Origin: Alkalihalobacillus sp. AL-G
GTDB lineage: Bacteria; Bacillota; Bacilli; Bacillales; Fictibacillaceae
DNA length: 64,000 nucleotides
Reading direction: 5' to 3'
Assembly: GCF_030643805.1 (NCBI RefSeq)
Contig: NZ_CP094656.1
Location: 3,286,001 to 3,350,000 of the forward strand
Shown one piece after another: positions 55,659-64,000 of this stretch (position 1 is its first letter; every line of letters starts with the position of its first letter). The translations under genes and the position numbers were made by a program. The notes under the pieces were generated by a model. The model saw only the letters and a list, made by a program, of their open reading frames with translations, had not been told where the DNA came from and did no database searches.

Positions 55659-55714
55659 CACCTTTTTGTATTTTATAAGGCATTTTCAGAGTGATTGGAA
55701 TGTGAAGTTTATAC

Positions 55715-55760
55715 ATATCAACCACGAATGACAATAATTCATCCACGCTTAGTAAAAAAG
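55715..55760. repeat. Dispersed 21-bp repeat, copy 4
   Basis: Two units (55715 and 55736) with period 21: ATATCAACCAC core, then CCACGCTTAGTAAAAAAG. Ends with the same TAGTAAAAAAG as the other three copies. Confidence 0.75.
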
Positions 55761-55793
55761 ATCCAAAATCAACAGGTAGGGTCCATACAAAAC

Positions 55794-55822
55794 AAAAAAC
55801 GAGCTCTCGTGATGAGAGCTCG
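55794..55822 (-). terminator. Terminator at the left edge of the prophage remnant
   Basis: On the minus strand CGAGCTCTC/GAGAGCTCG with a 5-nt loop is followed by six T. There is no obvious minus gene directly upstream, so it may have ended a deleted gene. Confidence 0.8.
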
Positions 55823-55884
55823 GTCCGTTTAATCCAATTTTATTATCCGATTGAACCTTCCATTAACATCAAAGATGATAAAAA

Positions 55885-56091
55885 ATGATTAAAAGTAAAA
55901 TTGGAGTATTGATTGACAAAAAAGGGTATAAACGAAAGTTTTTAGCTGAAAAAATGGGTGTGAGTCAGAATCAATTTTCTAACTGGGTGACAGGGAGATC
56001 TCACCCACCCGTCGAGAAGGCGTTTAAGCTTTCTAGGTTGTTAGGAGTTACTGTTGAGGATTTATACGAATGGGAAGGGGATAAAAAATGA
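55885..56091 (+). CDS. XRE-family regulator (Cro/CI type)
   Basis: The 68-residue protein is a lone helix-turn-helix of XRE type (FLAEKMGVSQNQFSNWVTGR at residues 19-38). It is a typical small phage regulator. The Shine-Dalgarno is weak. The stop overlaps the start of the next gene by four bases, giving a two-gene operon. It starts the prophage remnant. Confidence 0.85.
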   Translation: MIKSKIGVLIDKKGYKRKFLAEKMGVSQNQFSNWVTGRSHPPVEKAFKLSRLLGVTVEDLYEWEGDKK

Positions 56092-56417
56092 AAACATCCA
56101 AGGCTTTAAAATGGGTATCTGGGGGTCTTGAGCTTTTATTAGGCATACCATTAATCGGTGCATATATCGTAATGAGTATGTGGTATATCCCGTTACTGGT
56201 TATGCTTGGACTTCACATCACTACACTTGTGTTCAGTAATAAAGAGGGCATGGGCAAGGGTGGAAGTATTGTAGGAATTGTCACAAGTTGTATTGCCATC
56301 ATTCCATTTATCGGAATGGCCATGCACTTGATCACAGGAATTCTTTTAATCGTTGATGCAGCTACCAATAAACAGTCAGATAAGCCGATTAACGTTACAA
56401 TAAAGTATGAAGAGTAA
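56088..56417 (+). CDS. Hypothetical membrane protein in prophage remnant
   Basis: The 109-residue protein has three to four membrane segments (residues 10-28, 32-50, 62-90). It overlaps the XRE gene by four bases (ATGA) and the following small zinc gene by eleven bases, indicating one operon. The family is not recognised. Confidence 0.7.
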   Translation: MKTSKALKWVSGGLELLLGIPLIGAYIVMSMWYIPLLVMLGLHITTLVFSNKEGMGKGGSIVGIVTSCIAIIPFIGMAMHLITGILLIVDAATNKQSDKPINVTIKYEE

Positions 56418-56583
56418 TCCAAGCGAAGAATTAGACCGCTGCACTTATTGCATGAGGATAGGTAGAGCGAAGAATTTAGAGCCACTACCTGAGGGTTTAG
56501 GATATCCTCAGAACAAATACTGCCCCAGGTGTTACCCCGAGGTTTATAAAGAAGCGAGGAAAATGCCCGGGAATCAAAATTAA
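56407..56583 (+). CDS. Small zinc-binding phage protein
   Basis: The 58-residue protein has CTYC and CPRC pairs, a zinc-ribbon layout. It overlaps the preceding gene by eleven bases. Similar small zinc proteins are frequent in phage genomes. The start has no separate Shine-Dalgarno, so coupling is likely. Confidence 0.65.
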   Translation: MKSNPSEELDRCTYCMRIGRAKNLEPLPEGLGYPQNKYCPRCYPEVYKEARKMPGNQN

Positions 56584-56735
56584 AGTATGCTTGCCAGAAA
56601 TGTGGTGAGGAAATGGAGCATGATTTTAACTTACTACATGTTAAATGGTTTTGCTGCTCCTGTCGTAAGAAGCTACAGGGAAAAGAAGTGGATGATGATT
56701 TTCTGGATACACCAGGGTATCACAATAAGATGTAA
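56583..56735 (+). pseudogene. Broken second zinc-ribbon frame
   Basis: The frame KYACQKCGEEMEHD...CCSCRKK contains two cysteine pairs but no start codon; an upstream stop (about 56547) and absence of ATG/GTG/TTG suggest a frameshift relic of a separate or continued gene. A longer overlapping frame (56587-56853) is judged a shadow. Confidence 0.4.
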
Positions 56736-56919
56736 GCTGACTGTAAATCTGTTTTTAGGAGCTGTCCTATTGTCTACCCCAGGATTGATGCAGATAAGAG
56801 TGAATGAAAGAGAATTGTTCGAAGGTGAAAAGAAGGGATTCAGGAGGATATAAATCTACCGCTGAAGAAAGTTTTAGAAAGCAGACCTCAAAAACAGAGG
56901 CATTTTAAAGGAGACGAAT

Positions 56920-57195
56920 ATGGAATCGAAAATAAAAACAATAAGTTTTTCGGTGTTTGTTATAAATATAGCGTTTACGGCAGCACTTGCGCTCTTTATG
57001 CAGTGGATTTTTTTAAATAGTTCATTATATTATACATGGATGTCTGTCGCATTAATTAGTACATTTTATTTTGCGTTTTATTTTAAAAGGTTTACAAACT
57101 GGACTAATTTTATATACAAAAGTCTTATACACGGAGGCTTTATTTATGTCCTTGGCATGATTCTTGCAGTTTTAGGAACGTTGTTTATTTATTAA
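56920..57195 (+). CDS. Hypothetical three-TM membrane protein
   Basis: The 91-residue protein has three hydrophobic segments (residues 10-32, 38-55, 68-90). AAAGGAGACG precedes ATG 56920. Not recognised; in the phage remnant its codon use is A+T-rich. Confidence 0.65.
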   Translation: MESKIKTISFSVFVINIAFTAALALFMQWIFLNSSLYYTWMSVALISTFYFAFYFKRFTNWTNFIYKSLIHGGFIYVLGMILAVLGTLFIY

Positions 57196-57220
57196 TAATT
57201 TTCATATAGGGGGATTTTAT

Positions 57221-57465
57221 GTGGATATAAGTCATTTTGTTCCTGAAGATAAAAGCTTAAGTAAAGAATGGGAAAAGCTTTACCAAGAGCACTTTATTTC
57301 CCTCAATCTAACTGTTGAAGACTTCACAAGTATATGGTCGGACAGATGTTGATCAATGATGCTTTGAATACGAAGAGAAGTAATTTGGTCGTTGATGGTG
57401 TGGAAGTCACGGATGAGGAAATGGAACAGGTAAAGGGACTTGTGAGAAGGATAAGAAAGGAATAA
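57221..57465 (+). pseudogene. Small soluble protein split by a frameshift
   Basis: Frame one starts at GTG 57221 (43 codons, GGGGGA before it) and ends at TGA 57352; frame two (ATG 57334 to TAA 57465) continues with plausible sequence. Joined at about 57330 they give one coherent protein of about 80 residues (VEDFT then YMVGQMLIND). One base change in length would repair it. A sequencing error cannot be excluded. Confidence 0.45.
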
Positions 57466-57804
57466 TAAGAAATTGCCCACCTCCGAAGAGATGGGCTACT
57501 GTAAAAAACGACTGTTAGCTTATGGTAATTAAGTAATTCCGCAAATTGCGTACTTTAGGCAATCTTACTTTATTAACTACAAAGATCTTGTATTATACAC
57601 TCTATTGATAATATTGTAATTATTTGTCGTATTGAGAAAATTGATGCAATTAAATTGTGATATTTACCTATTATTTACATGAATTTTCCCAATACTTGTA
57701 ATTGTATATTAATGGTAACATAATGAATAATTAGTTCCGGAGCTAATTTCTTACTTAAAGTACAGTTTCAGATTGATTATTCAATTATTTGAGGAGTGTT
57801 ATAA

Positions 57805-58254
57805 TTGTTAAAAAAGTTTATTGTAGGTTTATTAAGTACTGTATTGTTATTAACTGGGTCTTTGATGGTTTCGCCAGAAACGGCAGGTGCTGCGTGTTAC
57901 GATTACCCATATAGTCAAAAGCCAATGTCGCAACCACTTTACAAAGGGGAGATAATTACTCCTGAATGTAGTGGCGGTGCACCTGTAAATTGGTCTGTTG
58001 TTAGATCCGGTTCAAGTTATCGAAAAACAACTTCGAGTGGAACGAAAGTTTATGACAAATCGGGCGGTTATACTAAAGCAAAATACGAATGGGACCAAGT
58101 ATCACCAGATTCCACATATAGAAAATACTATAAGAGTGATGGAACTTACACTTGGGTTAAATTCACACCCGAAGGAAATGTTAATTTGCACAGAAGTCAT
58201 ACAGATAACATGAGATGGACAGTAGAGTGGAATATCGAAAAATATAGATATTAA
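57805..58254 (+). CDS. Secreted protein of prophage remnant
   Basis: The 149-residue protein starts with TTG after GAGGAG and has a clear signal peptide (residues 1-28, cut near AGA-A). The mature part has two cysteines (CYDYPYS, TPECSGG) that may pair, and a Ser/Tyr/Thr/Lys-rich beta-type stretch (SGSSYRKTTSSGTKVYDKSGG). The family is not recognised. It may be a lysogenic-conversion product; comparison with SP-beta YolA would be the first test. It forms a pair with the next gene. Confidence 0.75.
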   Translation: MLKKFIVGLLSTVLLLTGSLMVSPETAGAACYDYPYSQKPMSQPLYKGEIITPECSGGAPVNWSVVRSGSSYRKTTSSGTKVYDKSGGYTKAKYEWDQVSPDSTYRKYYKSDGTYTWVKFTPEGNVNLHRSHTDNMRWTVEWNIEKYRY

Positions 58255-58268
58255 TAGGAGGATTACAG

Positions 58269-58691
58269 GTGATTAAACGAAAATTGCAAGTATGGGAACC
58301 CATTAAGGACATGGGAGATATGGAATTAGTTAATTTTAATGTTGTTGGTAAGGTTAATATAACATTAGAAGATAAGCATAGAGAGTACTCCTTTTTATAT
58401 GACAAAAGAATTAATGGGAATTTCGTTTTAGCCTGTAGATTTACTCATGAAATGAAGAAAGGTGATTTAGTTCCTTTGGTAGTTCAAGCTCAACAAGAGT
58501 ATTTCGTATCAGCAACCAGGCCATGGTCTACTTACAAAATGACTAATTCCGATTTCATTCAATGGTATGACAGCTTGCCTGGTCCAGGGAGTAACGATAT
58601 ACACATTGAGCATCATATATTTGCAACTTCTGATTATACGATAGAAGTACTTAGTGAATATGAACCCAAAATTAATATTACCGATAAATAA
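58269..58691 (+). CDS. Hypothetical soluble partner of the secreted protein
   Basis: The 140-residue protein starts with GTG after AGGAGG, 14 bases behind the secreted protein gene, so the two are cotranscribed. No signal peptide, no known domain; a mixed alpha/beta composition. It could be a cytosolic partner or immunity-type protein, which is a guess from position. Ends before a bidirectional terminator. Confidence 0.6.
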   Translation: MIKRKLQVWEPIKDMGDMELVNFNVVGKVNITLEDKHREYSFLYDKRINGNFVLACRFTHEMKKGDLVPLVVQAQQEYFVSATRPWSTYKMTNSDFIQWYDSLPGPGSNDIHIEHHIFATSDYTIEVLSEYEPKINITDK

Positions 58692-58695
58692 TTAC

Positions 58696-58729
58696 AAAAG
58701 CCCATCTTTATTTGAATGATGGGCTTTTT
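58696..58729. terminator. Terminator between secreted-protein pair and holin
   Basis: AAAAGCCCATC/GATGGGCTTTT hairpin with T runs both ways separates the convergent units. Confidence 0.9.
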
Positions 58730-58732
58730 GAT

Positions 58733-58975
58733 TTATATTAATCTTTGTGATCTTAATGCTTTCTCACGTAACTTCCTCGCCTTATCAGTGATTATATTAT
58801 CCTTCCACCAGGCAATTACAATCGTTAAAATCGAAAATCCAATCGATCCCACTAAGTAAGCAGAATCAATAACAGGATTACCCGTCATGATCAGCGACTG
58901 GTTAATCAATGCCACAAAAAGAAGCACCGTCCGGATGACTGTGCCCTTGTCGATCTTACGTATTTTGTTAATCAA
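58733..58975 (-). CDS. Phage holin (SPP1/BhlB-type)
   Basis: The 80-residue protein has two membrane segments and the pattern DKGTVIRTVLLFVALINQ, then VAWWKDN-like WWKDNIITDKARKLREK, as in SPP1-type and SP-beta BhlB holins. TTG 58975 start with AAGGGG upstream. It lies one base behind the endolysin fragment. It would permeabilise the membrane for endolysin release, but in this remnant the cassette is incomplete. Confidence 0.8.
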   Translation of the reverse strand: MINKIRKIDKGTVIRTVLLFVALINQSLIMTGNPVIDSAYLVGSIGFSILTIVIAWWKDNIITDKARKLREKALRSQRLI

Positions 58976-58976
58976 T

Positions 58977-59219
58977 TTACTTCAACCCCTTATAATATTT
59001 ATAAAGATTCTGCGCTGTTTCTCCTCGATCAGTACCCCCAAGATCAATGAACTTTTCAGCTTTGATGTTGCCGCGATCTGCTCCCGCTAAGATTACTTCT
59101 TTAACCTTCTGGTTACCAATTGATTTAGGTGTATAAATAGCTGATTTTTCTCTGTTCGCCACAAGTTCAGCAATTGGAAAATCTGCATACGAGTTGATTA
59201 CAATTGCTTTTTCCAACAT
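58977..59219 (-). CDS. C-terminal wall-binding domain of a phage amidase (remnant)
   Basis: The 80-residue frame matches the C-terminal domain of phage amidases (AIVINSYADFPIAELVANR, AIYTPKSIGNQKV, FIDLGGTDRGETAQNLYKYYKG). The catalytic N-terminal half is missing. AGGAGGT lies seven bases before ATG 59219, so the stub might still be made. It sits directly upstream of the holin in lysis-cassette order. Call it a fragment of an endolysin. Confidence 0.75.
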   Translation of the reverse strand: MLEKAIVINSYADFPIAELVANREKSAIYTPKSIGNQKVKEVILAGADRGNIKAEKFIDLGGTDRGETAQNLYKYYKGLK

Positions 59220-59241
59220 TTCATCTACCTCCTGTTCGGGT

Positions 59242-59509
59242 CGATGGCTACGAACAAACGTAGTAAGGGAGTATTTTAAAGAAGTATGTAGACGTGTGAA
59301 CCTTCCAGTGTTATCTCCACACGCCTTGAGACATAGTCATGCAGTACATCTTACATCTGCTTGAAGCTAGAGCAAACTTAAAATTCGTATCAGAACGCCT
59401 TGGGCACAGTAGCATAAAAACAACTGCTGATACTTATCTCCACGTCACCCAAAAGCTTGAGGATGAGGCGTTAGATCTGTATCAGCAGTATGCCAAAATG
59501 AAGTATTAA
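59242..59509 (+). pseudogene. Second tyrosine integrase remnant, broken by 7-bp duplication
   Basis: Two frames together encode the C-terminal catalytic part: REYFKEVCRRVNLPVLSPHALRHSHAVHL in one frame and LEARANLKFVSERLGHSS with TYLHV in the other (quoted in parts). The switch lies at an exact tandem duplication TACATCT-TACATCT (59345-59358). Removing one copy restores HAVHLLEARANLK. It lies between the endolysin fragment and sufB, and marks the right edge of the prophage remnant. Confidence 0.85.
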
Positions 59510-59574
59510 TTTTTTTGAAATCTTTTGTGGGTGTAACCCACCTTCTGACCAGTTATACCCTTGGTAGATAAGGT

Positions 59575-60972
59575 TTAACCTATACTACCTTCCATTTCGA
59601 ACTTGATGAGGCGGTTCATTTCGACTGCGTATTCCATCGGTAACTCTTTCGTAAATGGCTCGATGAAGCCCATTACGATCATTTCCGTTGCTTCTTCTTC
59701 AGAGATTCCGCGGCTCATGAGGTAGAAGAGCTGTTCCTCAGAAACCTTGGATACCTTCGCTTCGTGCTCGAGTGAAATGTTTTCGTTCAAGATTTCGTTG
59801 AATGGGATTGTATCAGAAGTCGATTCGTTATCCATAATCAACGTATCACACTCAACATTTGCACGTGCTCCACTAGCTTTACGTCCAAAGTGTACGATTC
59901 CACGGTAGGTAACTTTACCTCCGCCTTTTGAAATCGACTTCGAAACGATTGTTGACGACGTGTTCGGTGCAAGGTGAATCATCTTCGCCCCTGCATCCTG
60001 GTGCTGTCCTTTACCAGCGATTGCGATCGATAATGTCATACCACGAGCGCCTTCACCTTTTAAAATGACAGCAGGATACTTCATCGTCAGCTTGGAGCCG
60101 ATGTTACCATCGATCCATTCCATCGTCGCGTTTTCTTCTGCAACTGCACGTTTTGTAACAAGGTTGTAGACGTTGTTCGCCCAGTTTTGGATCGTTGTGT
60201 AACGGCAATATGCGTTTTTCTTGATCGCGATTTCAACGACAGCACTGTGTAGCGAGTTCGTTGTATAAACCGGTGCTGTACAACCTTCTACATAGTGTAC
60301 AGAAGAATCTTCGTCTGCGATGATGAGTGTACGTTCGAATTGACCCATATTCTCAGAGTTGATACGGAAGTACGCTTGAAGCGGCGTATCACACTTTACA
60401 CCCTTAGGAATATAGATGAACGATCCACCAGACCAAACTGCAGAGTTCAATGCTGCAAATTTATTATCTGTCGGTGGAATGATTTTACCGAAATGTTCTT
60501 TGAAAATGTCTTCATTTTCTTTTAGAGCCGTATCTGTATCTTTAAAAACGATTCCCAAGTCTTCGAGGTCTTCCTTCATGTTGTGATAAACAACCTCAGA
60601 TTCATACTGGGCAGATACACCCGCCAAATATTTTTGTTCTGCTTCTGGAATACCTAGCTTATCAAACGTACGCTTGATTTCTTCAGGTACTTCATCCCAC
60701 GATTTCTCAGACTTCTCAGATGGTTTAACGTAATACGTAATATCATCAAAGTTCAAGTCTTTCAGGTTCCCGCCCCATTGTGGCATAGGCATTTTATAAA
60801 AATATTCAAGTGATTTCAAACGGAAATCAAGCATCCATTGTGGTTCACTTTTCATACGCGAAATCTCTTCAACGATTTCCTTCGTCAAGCCACGCTTCGA
60901 TCGGAAAATCGAGACGTCCTTATCCTTAAAACCATATTTATATTCGCCGATTTCTGGCATTTTCTTTGCCAT
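59575..60972 (-). CDS. sufB: Fe-S cluster assembly protein SufB
   Basis: The 465-residue protein is SufB, the scaffold subunit of the SufBCD complex that assembles Fe-S clusters. Core segments are [28 protein letters not shown] and the C-terminal [16 protein letters not shown]. It is last in the operon, after sufU, 180 bases downstream. Shine-Dalgarno AAGGAGGG precedes ATG 60972. Its 3' flank has the phage integrase relic. Confidence 0.97.
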   Translation of the reverse strand: MAKKMPEIGEYKYGFKDKDVSIFRSKRGLTKEIVEEISRMKSEPQWMLDFRLKSLEYFYKMPMPQWGGNLKDLNFDDITYYVKPSEKSEKSWDEVPEEIKRTFDKLGIPEAEQKYLAGVSAQYESEVVYHNMKEDLEDLGIVFKDTDTALKENEDIFKEHFGKIIPPTDNKFAALNSAVWSGGSFIYIPKGVKCDTPLQAYFRINSENMGQFERTLIIADEDSSVHYVEGCTAPVYTTNSLHSAVVEIAIKKNAYCRYTTIQNWANNVYNLVTKRAVAEENATMEWIDGNIGSKLTMKYPAVILKGEGARGMTLSIAIAGKGQHQDAGAKMIHLAPNTSSTIVSKSISKGGGKVTYRGIVHFGRKASGARANVECDTLIMDNESTSDTIPFNEILNENISLEHEAKVSKVSEEQLFYLMSRGISEEEATEMIVMGFIEPFTKELPMEYAVEMNRLIKFEMEGSIG

Positions 60973-61152
60973 GGTTTAATCCCTCCTTAAAGGATACACA
61001 TTACATCCAAGGCCGATCAGTCTGTTACATTTTTAAAAATTACGGGTTCAAAAAGTAAACGATCTCTTTTGAATACTTTTTAAACATCCCCTTTGTTCCA
61101 TTGTAAGACGAATCCGACAATATGACAACCAGCTGGACCGATTCTAGAAGAA

Positions 61153-64000
<2,848 letters not shown>

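Noticed and set aside
56587-56853. 88-codon frame in the prophage remnant
   Set aside because: It overlaps the cysteine-pair frame for most of its length, and its own product has no recognisable pattern.

Overview
This 64 kb window is a chromosomal segment of a spore-forming member of the Bacillaceae (Bacillus sensu lato). The evidence is moderate G+C, strong Shine-Dalgarno sites, frequent TTG/GTG starts, sporulation genes (YunB, YutH, a Spo0E-like protein, YhcN/YlaJ and YjcZ types), and long synteny with the B. subtilis yug-yui-yum-yut-yun-suf region. Most genes are on the minus strand.

Layout. 1-3.2 kb: an A+T-rich accessory edge with a secreted VWA protein (cut by the window), a decayed tyrosine integrase and tRNA-Ala(GGC). 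3.3-11.1 kb: yug block (YggT, K+ channel, yugN, pgi, yugJ, yuzA, yugI) interrupted by a VanW-like protein and an MFS carrier. 11.3-18.7 kb: asnB, a fumarase/aspartase-family lyase, a YjcZ-like protein, an alpha/beta hydrolase, a CapA-like protein. 18.7-29.1 kb: yuiF, pepA, yuiD, a corrinoid-binding protein, yuiC-yuiB-yuiA, NUDIX, yumB, yumC. 29.4-45.9 kb: yut block (yutM, dapF, yutK, yuzB, a TetR-yutJ fusion, yutI, yutH, yutG, yutF, yutE, an EAL protein, glpX, yutD, a lipoprotein, lipA, yunA). 46.2-55.5 kb: NSS transporter with its small subunit, a NhaC-family transporter behind a lysine riboswitch, yunB-yunC-yunD-yunF, and an MFS exporter with a leader peptide and a palindromic operator. 55.7-59.5 kb: a degraded prophage remnant. 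59.6-64 kb: suf operon (sufD-sufS-sufU-sufB), cut inside sufD.

How the genes work together: iron-sulfur biogenesis and redox genes are concentrated here (suf, YutM, YutI, lipA, two NDH-2-type proteins, YumC), with central carbon enzymes (pgi, glpX), wall and spore functions (dapF, asnB, YuiC, YunA, YunB, YutH), and amino-acid and nucleoside transport.

Most notable: (i) one open reading frame joining a TetR repressor to a complete NDH-2-like oxidoreductase, with a candidate operator at its own start site; (ii) a recognisable L-box lysine riboswitch upstream of the NhaC-family gene; (iii) an MFS gene with a perfect 18-bp palindrome over its -35 region and a 19-codon leader peptide; (iv) two families of short intergenic repeats with 21-bp and 20-bp periods; (v) a prophage remnant whose integrase was broken by an exact 7-bp duplication. 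No database search was possible; all assignments rest on sequence reading and remembered family features.
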